Shown here: piece by piece, positions 1 to 8,252 of the stretch
Layout of the letters: the number at the start of each line of letters is the position of its first letter
Numbering within the stretch: position 1 is the stretch's first letter
Assembly (NCBI GenBank): GCA_015655015.1
Contig: JAATFV010000055.1
Span: 1-37,284, forward strand
Length of the DNA stretch: 37,284 nt
Reading direction: 5' to 3'
Source of the DNA: Chitinophagales bacterium
GTDB lineage: Bacteria > Bacteroidota > Bacteroidia > Chitinophagales > Chitinophagaceae
Program-made: the position numbers and the translations under genes
Notes under the pieces: generated by a model
Told to the model about the DNA's origin: nothing
What the model saw: only the letters and a program-made list of their open reading frames with translations
Database searches by the model: none

Positions 1-743
1 TCCAGCGGGGTGATACAGGAGGCCGAACTTTCGTTATAGGGAATATTGGATTGACGGTTGTAACAGGAGATAAGCGACCAGCGGGAAGTTTTGGAAAGGT
101 TGGCTTCCGAACGGTGCAGGATATTGCTATGGAAGAACAGTGCGTCGCCTGCCTCCAGCTCCACATAGACAAGATCCATCGTTTGCAACGCCAGATCAAC
201 CATACGCTGAGAAGCGCCTACCTGTTCACCGGCCTTGCCATGCTCTACCCTACCCATTTTATGGGAGCCGCGGATCACCTGAAGGCAGCCATTCTCTCTT
301 GTCGCCGCTGTAATAGCTACCATAACTGAATTCATCTGGTCCGGCAAAAGGAACTCGTTCTTGTACCAATATCCATAGTCCTGGTGCCATTCCCAGGCCC
401 CTCCCACCAGGGGCTCCTTTTGCATCAATTTGGAATGAAAATGGCAGACAGGGGCCGTACCCTCCAGGAGGATATCCACGGCCCGCACCATTCTTTCGCT
501 CCTGGTCACCATTCCATAGATATCGTTGCCCGGAGTGAACCATAAGGCCAATTTAGACCTTCTGCCCGATTCATCATTGACATTATAAGAATTTTTTGAG
601 ATCACCGTATCCTCAATGGCCACCTGGTATAATCTGTCTATTTCCTGCCGCCGGAAGAATTTTTTTACGATTAGATATCCGTCACGATGATAGTCGCTCA
701 CCTGTTCTTTTGTAAGGGAAGTTTTTTCCATATGCAAGTTCAT
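1..743 (-). CDS. Phytanoyl-CoA dioxygenase (PhyH) family protein, 3' end outside window
   Basis: The frame is open to the window edge, so about 247 residues are visible and the C-terminus is missing. It belongs to the non-heme Fe(II)/2-oxoglutarate oxygenases of the PhyH family, which hydroxylate small organic substrates in the cytoplasm; the substrate here cannot be told. Visible motifs, numbered from the ATG at 743: the iron-binding HxD as WEWHQD (H120, D122), a distal histidine in NILHRSEAN (H210), and an arginine near 221 that could bind the 2-oxoglutarate carboxylate. The N-terminal DGYLIVKKFF stretch is also typical. An in-frame ATG at 731 (MEKTSL) is an equally good start. The gene is divergent from an AraC-type regulator, a common arrangement for PhyH genes in Bacteroidota and a hint that the regulator controls it. 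Confidence 0.88.
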   Translation of the reverse strand, partial: MNLHMEKTSLTKEQVSDYHRDGYLIVKKFFRRQEIDRLYQVAIEDTVISKNSYNVNDESGRRSKLALWFTPGNDIYGMVTRSERMVRAVDILLEGTAPVCHFHSKLMQKEPLVGGAWEWHQDYGYWYKNEFLLPDQMNSVMVAITAATRENGCLQVIRGSHKMGRVEHGKAGEQVGASQRMVDLALQTMDLVYVELEAGDALFFHSNILHRSEANLSKTSRWSLISCYNRQSNIPYNESSASCITPL

Positions 744-908
744 TCAATAGTTTAAAAATATCCCATAATGGCGATCAATTATATCCCCAGATTTCCAGGA
801 ATCAGTACTATATTATCCCATTTTAATAAAATTAAACGTCAGTATATGGCAATATTCCCCTCAAAGTGGTAACTTTAATCATAACGATTTCTTGTAAGCA
901 ATTTTATT
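744..908. promoter_or_regulatory. Divergent intergenic region with repeated TATCCC(A/C) boxes
   Basis: This 165-base AT-rich gap separates the PhyH and AraC-type genes and must hold both promoters. The heptamer TATCCCA occurs at 759-765 and 814-820, with TATCCCC at 782-788. The starts are 23 and 32 bases apart, close to two and three helical turns, as would suit half-sites of an AraC-family protein. Assigning them to the neighbouring regulator is inference. No clear TTTG / TAnnTTTG promoter pair was found. Confidence 0.35.
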
Positions 909-1793
909 ATGACACCTGTACTGGAACATCTTCCGCCTGAAGCGCAAGAGTCTTTTTTTGCGCAGGCATTTGATCAGTCCTATTTTGCCACACCCTGGCA
1001 TTATCATCCTGAATTTGAGCTGGTCCTGATAGTAAGGAGCCAGGGTAAGCGGTTTATCGGCAATGCCGTTTCCGACTTCAACGAAGAGGACCTCTCCTTC
1101 CTGGGTCCCAACCTGCCGCACTTGTATAAGAACGCCGCCGTTTATTATGAAAACAACCCTGCTTACCGTGCGCAGTCAATTGTCATTCATTTTTCCGAAA
1201 AATCATTGGGAGAAGATCTGTTCAGGCTTCCCCAGGCCAGGGGAATACGCCAGCTTTTCGAACTTTCGACACAAGGCATGGATATAATTGGCTCGGCGAA
1301 AAAGCAGGTCATCCGGAAAATGTACGAGTTACTGGAGGTAAGAGGAATGGAGCGGCTGATCCGGCTCCTGGATATCCTGCACTACCTGTCGGGAACGAGA
1401 GAATATAAGTTGATATCCGATCCGGGGATCGTTGGCCATAACCCGCTGGATGCCGAGAGGCTGGACAAAGTGTTCCAGTATACTTTGCAGCATTTTGAAA
1501 GGGAGATCCGGCTGGAAGAGATAGCGGACCTGGTCTATATGACCCGGACCTCTTTCTGCAGGTTCTTCCAGGAGCGGACAAAAAAGACCTTCTTTACTTT
1601 TCTGAATAATATAAGGCTTAACCAGGCCAGTAAGCTGCTAATCGGCACAGAGAGCAGCATTGCCGATATTATCTGTCAATGCGGCTTTAACAATCCATCT
1701 AATTTCAACCGCCAGTTCAAAGCGAAATTCTCACAAAGTCCAAAAACCTACCGGCAGGCTTATTCAAAATTAATCAGCCCGTCATATAGCTGA
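909..1793 (+). CDS. AraC family transcriptional regulator
   Basis: A 294-residue protein with the usual AraC layout. The N-terminal half (about 15-150) is a cupin-like sensing domain with the typical WHYHPEFELVLI stretch. The C-terminal third (about 190-290) carries two helix-turn-helix units: LEEIADLVYMTRTSFCRFF is the first, and IADIICQCGFNNPSNFNRQF followed by SPKTYR is the family signature. It probably binds a small ligand and controls the divergent PhyH oxygenase gene. The ligand is unknown. The start is the first ATG after the divergent promoter region. The gene is followed by a strong hairpin at 1866-1897. Confidence 0.93.
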   Translation: MTPVLEHLPPEAQESFFAQAFDQSYFATPWHYHPEFELVLIVRSQGKRFIGNAVSDFNEEDLSFLGPNLPHLYKNAAVYYENNPAYRAQSIVIHFSEKSLGEDLFRLPQARGIRQLFELSTQGMDIIGSAKKQVIRKMYELLEVRGMERLIRLLDILHYLSGTREYKLISDPGIVGHNPLDAERLDKVFQYTLQHFEREIRLEEIADLVYMTRTSFCRFFQERTKKTFFTFLNNIRLNQASKLLIGTESSIADIICQCGFNNPSNFNRQFKAKFSQSPKTYRQAYSKLISPSYS

Positions 1794-1865
1794 CCCGGAG
1801 CTATGGCTAATTCAGGGAAAAAACGGGTCGTCCTCCGGCTGTACCCATCGCCCGGATAAATAGAG

Positions 1866-1897
1866 CGCCCTAAAAAATATCAGTATTTTTTAGGGCG
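1866..1897. terminator. Perfect 14-bp stem hairpin, probable bidirectional terminator
   Basis: The arms at 1866-1879 (CGCCCTAAAAAATA) and 1884-1897 are exact reverse complements around a TCAG loop. It lies about 70 bases past the AraC-type stop codon, in the gap between convergent genes. The GC pairs sit at the base of the stem and the A/T run lies inside, so it is not the textbook form with a trailing T tract. Terminator is the most likely role, but an RNA-processing or insulating hairpin is possible. Confidence 0.6.
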
Positions 1898-1961
1898 GGT
1901 CTAATGATGAAAGAACTTCGTCGGAGCTTCGTTCGTAACCTTCGCTGCGCCCGGTCAGGGC

Positions 1962-1980
1962 AAAACGCCTGCGGCGTTTT
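1962..1980 (-). terminator. Hairpin terminator overlapping the phosphatase stop codon
   Basis: AAAACGCC (1962-1969) and GGCGTTTT (1973-1980) pair perfectly around a TGC loop. On the minus strand the hairpin ends in four T residues, directly at the stop codon of the phosphatase-like gene. With the hairpin at 1866-1897 it insulates the two convergent genes from each other. Confidence 0.6.
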
Positions 1981-2818
1981 AGTCCAGGAACTTATCCCGC
2001 AGCACCTTCAACTTCGCATCATCCAGTCCGACGGGGCCACTGAGAAAATTATCCACGGACCCGTATTGTTGTTTGATCGCGGTAAAACTCGTCTCCAGGT
2101 ATTCCCTTTTTACGCCCAATAGCTCTTTCGCCACGGGTTCGCTGATATGCATGCCCTCCATCATGGAATGCAGCATCTTTTCATTCTCTGCGCTCCGGTA
2201 ATAATTGGTGGCCGTATAGTCATTCAGGATCGTCTCATAGGGAACGCCCAGCGCGTATAACAGCAAGGCAGCTCCGATGCCCGTCCGGTCTTTTCCTGCC
2301 GTGCAATGGAACAGCAGCGCCTGGTCATCAGGTAAGGCCACCAGCCTGGCAAAAAATGGCTTATAGCGATCGGCCAGGAATTCTGTTTTGGCATAGAATG
2401 CCCGCATCATCGAATCCCCTCCCGACTCTGTCTTAATGGTTGCAAGGGTCTTCATCCAGTCCCCCATGGCATTGTCACTGCCGGCGGGGCATAAGATATA
2501 ATCCATGCCGGGGTTGAGGCGGTCGGGCGCCTTTTGGGACTCCTGCACTCCGCGGAGATCCACCACCGAAGTGATATGCCTGTCCTTCAGAACGGCCAGG
2601 TCGCTGTCGGTCAGCTTGCTGATATCTGCGCTCCGGAATACCCTGTCCCAGCGGATATGATGGCCATCGGCCGTCGTATAACCGCCCAGGTCGCGGAAAT
2701 TGACAGCCCCTTGTAATTTTACCTGCCGCTGGCTGCTGTCGGAGATCTGTGCATGCCCGGCGAATGCCGCTGGAATCGAAAACAGAAGAATAAAGATTTT
2801 TTTCATGTCCTTAACCAT
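1979..2818 (-). CDS. Exported tyrosine-protein phosphatase-like protein
   Basis: A 279-residue protein with a signal peptide (KKIFILLFSIPAAFAGHAQ, about 6-24), so it is expected in the periplasm. The phosphatase loop HCTAGKDRTG is intact at 171-180, with catalytic C172 and R178. Upstream, NFRDLGGY (40-47) is typical of the bacterial Tyr-phosphatase 3 family, whose members remove phosphate from phosphotyrosine or, in some cases, from phosphoinositides. The real substrate is unknown. A second ATG at 2806 gives a more ordinary signal-peptide start (MKKIF). It lies downstream of the SusD gene on the same strand, but a strong hairpin at 2850-2883 separates them, so co-transcription is doubtful. 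Confidence 0.88.
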   Translation of the reverse strand: MVKDMKKIFILLFSIPAAFAGHAQISDSSQRQVKLQGAVNFRDLGGYTTADGHHIRWDRVFRSADISKLTDSDLAVLKDRHITSVVDLRGVQESQKAPDRLNPGMDYILCPAGSDNAMGDWMKTLATIKTESGGDSMMRAFYAKTEFLADRYKPFFARLVALPDDQALLFHCTAGKDRTGIGAALLLYALGVPYETILNDYTATNYYRSAENEKMLHSMMEGMHISEPVAKELLGVKREYLETSFTAIKQQYGSVDNFLSGPVGLDDAKLKVLRDKFLD

Positions 2819-2849
2819 TTTAAAATCTAAAAAATCATTTTTTAAAAAA

Positions 2850-2890
2850 GCCCCGCAAGCTCCTTCGCAGGATCTTACGGGGCGGGTTTT
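2850..2890. terminator. Bidirectional rho-independent terminator after susD
   Basis: The arms GCCCCGCAAG (2850-2859) and CTTACGGGGC (2874-2883) pair with one mismatch. An inner TCCT/AGGA pairing extends the stem. A run of A residues precedes it (so T residues follow on the minus strand) and GGGTTTTT follows on the plus strand. It sits just past the SusD stop codon and should end the susC-susD transcript before the phosphatase gene. Confidence 0.75.
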
Positions 2891-2914
2891 TAGTTGTATC
2901 TTTTAGGGGGTATC

Positions 2915-4567
2915 TTATTTCGTCAGCCAGGTATCTTTGGATACGTCATCCGTACCGCCGAACTGGCTTTGGATAGCTTTGGTCCAGTTGTCGCTGTTTT
3001 CATTTTGTTCATTTAAAGGATATTGCCAGCGACGCGGCAAATTGCCATTAGCCGTACCGATTCCCGAGCCCCCCTGGATAAAGGCCGGGATACCTGTCCT
3101 GCGCCAGTTATAAAATGCTTCCCATCCGGAATTCTGGAAAAAGGCTACATATTTTTGCTCCAATATCTGCCTAAGCCCGTCTGATCCACCCATGTAGGCG
3201 ACATTGGCTTTGAAGGTAGCAATATCGACGGTTACAGTGCCTAATGCAGAGCCGCCTTTGTCGCCAACAGTGAGGGTGGCGCCCTGCGTCAGGTTATAAG
3301 TAGCTAAAGAGGCATCGATGCCCTTGTTGTACCAGGTGGCCGCATCGCCGCCGGTTACCCAGCCTCTGTTAATAGCTTCAGCAATATTGAAGCACATTTC
3401 GGGATAACCGATCAGTATAAAAGGTTCTACCGTGCCTCCGGTAGTATTGCTCTTATTGTAATAATTAAAGTTCGCAAACGAATATACGCCGGCGTTGGAA
3501 TTATTCAGCAATTGCCCAAGCCCTAAATTAGGATCAGCGCCTACATAAGCCGTAAAATCACTTACCGTCTTACCTGCGGTGATTTGTGCCGGTGCAGGCG
3601 TAGCCACTTTAAAGGTACGCGGATCCGCAGAAGCCGTGGTAAGATCCAGGTAGGTTTTACCGATATTTCCATTTCCGCTGTAAGAAGAGGTGGCGACGGG
3701 GTAAGTATTCACTGAATTGAATTTGAACACCATATTATCGCTATTGCCCGATAGTATAGGATACTTAACAGGGTCATTGACGATAGCGGCAAACCGGGTC
3801 TTGATATTCAGATCGGCATTGTCATCCGCACGTTTACTCAGGCTGATCAATACCCGCAGCTGGTAGGTATTGACGATTTTCTGCCACTGCAGGTAAGTTA
3901 ATCCGAAGATGTCCCCGGCCGCATCCACTATGGCGCCTCCGTTACCATTTTTGGCTATCAGGTTGCCGATAATAATATTGGCCGAATCCAGCAGCGCCAG
4001 GCTGTTCTTGAACACGTCCTTCTGAGTATCATAGGCAGGGCGAAGATTATCGGGAGATCCCGCCTGGCTCATAGCAATATCCCCTACCCGCTCGGATAGC
4101 CAGATGAAGCTATAGGCTCTGAGGAATTTGCCCAGCCCCGCATAAATATTGCTGCTGGCCGCCAAAGGATTTTGGCTGGCAGCCTGGTTTTCCATTAGTA
4201 TTACATATTTGAGCATGTCGCCATAATGGGTGCCGGAGTTAGACCAGTTATAGGTATTGATGCCCTGATAATACGAAAAGTTGGAAAGATAAAATTGGTT
4301 ATAGTGCGACAAAAGGCTCCAGGGCTCTTCCGAAACCTCTCCGCCCGAACCTTGACCAGTAAGCGAGACAGAGGATTCGATGACGCCGCCTCCTTTATAC
4401 ATGCCAAAGGTGGCATGGTTGAGGAACAGTGACGGTGAAATACCCACCGCCGTTTTTCCCGCCACATTGTAGTTGGTGGTAAGGTCGCCTTTCTGGCAGC
4501 TTGTTGCCGTCACTGCAAGCAAGGCTAAGAACGAGGCCTGCCGCAGAAAATGATTGAATGTATTCAT
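2915..4567 (-). CDS. SusD/RagB family outer-membrane lipoprotein (SusD-like_2 type)
   Basis: A 550-residue surface lipoprotein that acts as the lid and substrate-binding partner of a SusC channel. The N-terminus is a lipoprotein signal ending in VTATSCQKG, with the lipidated cysteine at about residue 24. The C-terminal stretch ILEQKYVAFFQNSGWEAF followed by WRRTGIPAF is typical of the SusD-like_2 group, which often serves peptide or non-starch substrates. It follows its SusC partner by about 41 bases in the same operon and is followed by a strong terminator. No hydrolase is encoded nearby, so the substrate cannot be read from context. Confidence 0.93.
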   Translation of the reverse strand: MNTFNHFLRQASFLALLAVTATSCQKGDLTTNYNVAGKTAVGISPSLFLNHATFGMYKGGGVIESSVSLTGQGSGGEVSEEPWSLLSHYNQFYLSNFSYYQGINTYNWSNSGTHYGDMLKYVILMENQAASQNPLAASSNIYAGLGKFLRAYSFIWLSERVGDIAMSQAGSPDNLRPAYDTQKDVFKNSLALLDSANIIIGNLIAKNGNGGAIVDAAGDIFGLTYLQWQKIVNTYQLRVLISLSKRADDNADLNIKTRFAAIVNDPVKYPILSGNSDNMVFKFNSVNTYPVATSSYSGNGNIGKTYLDLTTASADPRTFKVATPAPAQITAGKTVSDFTAYVGADPNLGLGQLLNNSNAGVYSFANFNYYNKSNTTGGTVEPFILIGYPEMCFNIAEAINRGWVTGGDAATWYNKGIDASLATYNLTQGATLTVGDKGGSALGTVTVDIATFKANVAYMGGSDGLRQILEQKYVAFFQNSGWEAFYNWRRTGIPAFIQGGSGIGTANGNLPRRWQYPLNEQNENSDNWTKAIQSQFGGTDDVSKDTWLTK

Positions 4568-4608
4568 AAAAGATTATTATTTATTTTCTCTAAACCGGGA
4601 TTATATTT

Positions 4609-7600
4609 TTAAAAGGTAAGGTTGATGTTAACTCCATAACGGCGGGCTGTAGGACTTTGCAGATCGGTGGCGGAAGTGCCGCCCAGCGAGTTGGTCGAAA
4701 AATTGTAACCGCTGGCATACTGGTCGATATCAAAATCCTTGCGTGCTGCGAAATAAAGCAGGTTCCTTCCTATCAGCGTAACAGACGCGCCTTTTATGAA
4801 CGAGCGGCCCAGGGTCTTGGCAGGCAGCGTATAACCTATCGTTACTTCGCGCAGCTTGGCATAAGTACGGCTTACCATAAAATATTCATCCACTGCGTTA
4901 CCACCCGTCACTCCATTCGAAAAGTAGTTCTGTACCGTAGAGAGAGTGGTATTGTCTGCCAGCTTAACATCCTTGGAATTGGTCAGCACTCCCTGGGAAT
5001 AAACAGGGGTACCATCGGTGATCACCTTCCCCTTTCCAAGATAAAAAGCGGCAGGTTTCACGCTTCCTCCATTGGTGCTCTGCCATTCCTTGAGACGGGC
5101 GATCCCTGCAGGGGTATTCCCGGCCAGGTCGGCGGCTGTACCGGCGTTCGTCATTTGCTGATAGACTCTGTCATAGATCCTGCCGCCTATACGGCCATCG
5201 AACTGGAAGCTGAAGCTGAAATTACCATAGCTGAAAGTGTTGTTGATGCCAAAGCTAAAGTCGGGATTCAGGTTCCCCAGGAACTTTTTATCCCCCAGGG
5301 CCGAGCTTGGATTCTGCAAAGGCGTGCCTGTGCCCTTGTCGGCCAATGTGCTGGTCTGGTCATAACCATAGATGATATTTCCCTGATCATCCCTTACAAA
5401 ACCTGTTCCGTAATAGGCATCCATGCGTTCTCCCACCTTATATACGTGGCCGTTAAGATTCAGTCCCGGTTCGGATCCATAAATGGATTTAAGCGTTTCT
5501 TTATAAGTGGCCCAATTGATCATAATGTCCCAGTTAAGCCCTGTCCTGCTTCTGAGCGGCGAGGCGGTAAGCGAGAGCTCCCATCCTTTTTTCTGGGTGG
5601 TGACCCCATTCACGCTCTCCGTTTGAAAGCCCGTAGAGTTCGAGGCCGGCAGCTGGTAGATCTGCGGACCATTGTCGCTGATAAAATAAGTGCTGTTTAA
5701 ACCCAGCTTGTTCGAAAAAAGCTTTATATCCACACCCACTTCGTACGATTTATTGTCCGCGGGTTTCAGATTGGGATTGGGGATACTGGTGGAATAATTG
5801 ATGGAAGGCTGCCCATTGTAAAGGGTAGTCGTCGAATAGGAATATTGATTGGCATAAGACGGCCCATCATAGGATGTGTACAGCTCACTGCCATAACCCA
5901 GCAAACCGCCCTGGGAAAGACTTGTACCTAAGGTCTTCCCGTTGATAAAGGCAAAGGCCGAAGGCACCTGCGATAAGGTAAGCGCGCTTTTTACATCGGC
6001 AAAGGAGCCGCGCACCTTGAGGTAAGAAATAACAGCAGGCAATTTCAGATAATCCGTCAATACCGTTCCTATTGAAACGGAAGGATAGAAGAAAGTCCTG
6101 TTACCCTCCGGCAAGGTGGATAAATTATCCATCCGTCCCGTAGTGCTGATATTAAAATATCTTTTAAACCCGAAGTCAAAAGAATAATAACCGCTATACA
6201 CCATCATATTGCTGCGCATGCCATATATGTAAGGCGTTCCTTTTGAATTCTGAAGGGTGAAGACATTAGGTACGGAAAGGTTCTGCGTGGTAGCATACGT
6301 GGAAGTATATTTGAATGAACGCCAGCTGCCTCCGGCCAATGCCGATATATTCCAGTTCCTTCCTATCTTTTTATTATAGGTCAGCAACAGGTCGCTGTTG
6401 TTTTCGATGAGGTTGCGGTGGTCTTCCCGGTAATCGCCGCTATACGAACCGAAAGTGTACCACCCGGTAGGTAAATACGTATTCAGTGAGGCTGAGGCCG
6501 GTACCTTTTCCGTGCGGCTCTGATCCCAGGTAGTGACCTGCGAACGCAAGCTGAGGTTCAGATCTTCATTGAATTTATAATTCATCTTTATAAAGCCATA
6601 TACATCCGTTTTATAGTGGCCCCGCAGCCAGTTCTGTGCTTGAAAATAAGGGTTGTTGGCACGGCCATATTCGTTGTTATACTGCATCAGGTTCGGTATG
6701 CCCTGTGGCCCCTGATAGTAATTTTTCAGGTCCCTGACGTCAAAATCCGCCGAACCGTATACGCTGAATTCATACACATAACTATTAGGCCCATAGGAAA
6801 CATCGGGTATATTAGGTGTGTATTGCGTGTTGAAAGCAAGATTGGCTTCGGCGCTCAGCTTCGACGTGAATTTATAGCCGGTCATGATGTTCAGGTTGTC
6901 CATGTTCAGCTTTGTGTTGGGATCCATTCCTTTCTGATAGGTATGCGAATAGGACATTCTGATATCGTAATTGTCCCCGCTGGAGGCGACAGAGATGTTG
7001 TTGGTGGAAAGGAAGCCGGCCTGCAAAAAGTTTTTGAGATTATCTTTCCCTTTTGCCGTATAAGCCGTAGGAGTGCGGACGCCGGTGGCGACATCATAAG
7101 GGCTGTTATATTGCTTCAGCAGCTGTCCTTCAAAACGTGGGCCCCATTCCGATTGGCGCTGCGCATTATCATACAACAGGTCCTTCCCCAAAAATGCCGC
7201 TGATCCGGGCGCCCCATAGTTATATCCCGAAGCATACTGGTAAAGAAAAGGCGATGCTCCGCTGGTGCCCCCACGGCCGTATTCCGTCTGCGGTGTGGGC
7301 AATGCCAGAAATCCTTTCTCCATTTGCTGGCTGCTGTTGAATTGTACCGTCCAGCCCCGGTTGTCCTTTGTACCTCTTTTCGTGGTGATGATAATAGCGC
7401 CATTCTGGCCGCGAAACCCATATAAGGCAGCGGCATTCGGGCCTTTCAGCACGGTGTAGGTATCAATATCGTCGGCGCTGATATTCCAGCTGTCCGTGTT
7501 TACGGGTACCCCGTCTATGACGAATAAGATATCCGAATTGCCTCGAAGCACCACCTGCGGGCGGCCCAGCATTTCGGCGGAGGTTCCGACCGAGAGACCG

Positions 7601-8052
7601 GCGACCTTACCGGTAAGGTTTGCAATGGGATTGGCTTCCCTGGCCTTCACCAGGTCGGCGCCCTTTACCGATTGAACGGCATAACCGATCTTTCGGTCCT
7701 CTTTCCTGATCCCCATGGCGGTGACCACTATTTCATTCAATTGTTTGTCACTTTCCGACAAAGAAATATCCAGGCTGGAACCGTCACCCGCCGGTACTTC
7801 CCGGGTAGTGAAGCCTACAAAAGAGAAGATCAGCACTCCGCCCGGCTTACTGAGCCGGATCGAATAATGCCCTTCCGCATCGGAAGTAGTGAATCGGCTG
7901 GATCCTTTCTCCTGGATAGTCACACCCTGGATACCTCCTCCATTGGCAGAGGTGACTGTTCCTGTCAGCGTCTTTTCCTGTGCAAATCCAGACTGAAAGA
8001 TCATAACCATAAAGACCGTCATGATCATGACAAAAAAGGCAGTTAATTTCAT
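4609..8052 (-). CDS. SusC/RagA family TonB-linked outer-membrane receptor
   Basis: A 22-stranded TonB-dependent importer of about 1147 residues, paired with the SusD gene downstream. In order it has a signal peptide (about 1-25), a carboxypeptidase-D-like regulatory domain (about 26-105, with GTVTSANGG near its start), a plug domain opening with NEIVVTAMGIRKEDRKIGYA and containing VLKGPNAAALYGFRGQNGAI, then the barrel ending in the aromatic C-terminus YGVNINLTF. It lacks the STN domain, so it is probably not signalling to a FecI/FecR pair, in contrast to the receptor at 21581-25177. I chose the ATG at 8052 (MKLTAFF); the frame extends to a TTG at 8061, which is less likely as a start. Confidence 0.95.
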   Translation of the reverse strand: MKLTAFFVMIMTVFMVMIFQSGFAQEKTLTGTVTSANGGGIQGVTIQEKGSSRFTTSDAEGHYSIRLSKPGGVLIFSFVGFTTREVPAGDGSSLDISLSESDKQLNEIVVTAMGIRKEDRKIGYAVQSVKGADLVKAREANPIANLTGKVAGLSVGTSAEMLGRPQVVLRGNSDILFVIDGVPVNTDSWNISADDIDTYTVLKGPNAAALYGFRGQNGAIIITTKRGTKDNRGWTVQFNSSQQMEKGFLALPTPQTEYGRGGTSGASPFLYQYASGYNYGAPGSAAFLGKDLLYDNAQRQSEWGPRFEGQLLKQYNSPYDVATGVRTPTAYTAKGKDNLKNFLQAGFLSTNNISVASSGDNYDIRMSYSHTYQKGMDPNTKLNMDNLNIMTGYKFTSKLSAEANLAFNTQYTPNIPDVSYGPNSYVYEFSVYGSADFDVRDLKNYYQGPQGIPNLMQYNNEYGRANNPYFQAQNWLRGHYKTDVYGFIKMNYKFNEDLNLSLRSQVTTWDQSRTEKVPASASLNTYLPTGWYTFGSYSGDYREDHRNLIENNSDLLLTYNKKIGRNWNISALAGGSWRSFKYTSTYATTQNLSVPNVFTLQNSKGTPYIYGMRSNMMVYSGYYSFDFGFKRYFNISTTGRMDNLSTLPEGNRTFFYPSVSIGTVLTDYLKLPAVISYLKVRGSFADVKSALTLSQVPSAFAFINGKTLGTSLSQGGLLGYGSELYTSYDGPSYANQYSYSTTTLYNGQPSINYSTSIPNPNLKPADNKSYEVGVDIKLFSNKLGLNSTYFISDNGPQIYQLPASNSTGFQTESVNGVTTQKKGWELSLTASPLRSRTGLNWDIMINWATYKETLKSIYGSEPGLNLNGHVYKVGERMDAYYGTGFVRDDQGNIIYGYDQTSTLADKGTGTPLQNPSSALGDKKFLGNLNPDFSFGINNTFSYGNFSFSFQFDGRIGGRIYDRVYQQMTNAGTAADLAGNTPAGIARLKEWQSTNGGSVKPAAFYLGKGKVITDGTPVYSQGVLTNSKDVKLADNTTLSTVQNYFSNGVTGGNAVDEYFMVSRTYAKLREVTIGYTLPAKTLGRSFIKGASVTLIGRNLLYFAARKDFDIDQYASGYNFSTNSLGGTSATDLQSPTARRYGVNINLTF

Positions 8053-8061
8053 GTTTAGCAA

Positions 8062-8252
8062 TTTTTGCGCAAAAAAATCACTATTTCCTTAACAATCGAT
8101 TAACCATACATTAACAAATCGTTAGCTAACGTTTTAATCATATTTTAATATCATTATAATAACATTTGGCTAACCAAATTTAACTTATATAGGATTTTCT
8201 TTATTTTTAGCGGCTAAGATCGCGGTAGCCCCTTTTATCTATCTTTACAGGA
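8062..8252. promoter_or_regulatory. AT-rich divergent promoter region with palindromes upstream of susC
   Basis: This gap lies between divergent susC and xseA. It holds four symmetrical elements: TTTTTGCGCAAAAA at 8062-8075, TTAACAATCGATTAAC at 8089-8104 with an AATCGATT core, the exact palindrome CGTTAGCTAACG at 8120-8131, and ATTTGG-CTAA-CCAAAT at 8164-8179. The segments at 8089-8104 and 8111-8130 also look like degenerate direct repeats beginning TTAACAA. The AATCGATT core resembles operators of LacI-type repressors, but no such regulator is in the window, so the assignment is speculative. Confidence 0.4.

Noticed and set aside
1904..2122. A 72-codon open frame between the convergent araC and phosphatase genes
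   Set aside because: It runs through the terminator hairpin and into the phosphatase gene antisense, with no conserved look.
4657..5700. A 347-codon plus-strand open frame
   Set aside because: It lies wholly antisense to susC, and the predicted protein has no recognisable fold or signal. Long shadow frames are expected opposite GC-rich barrel genes.
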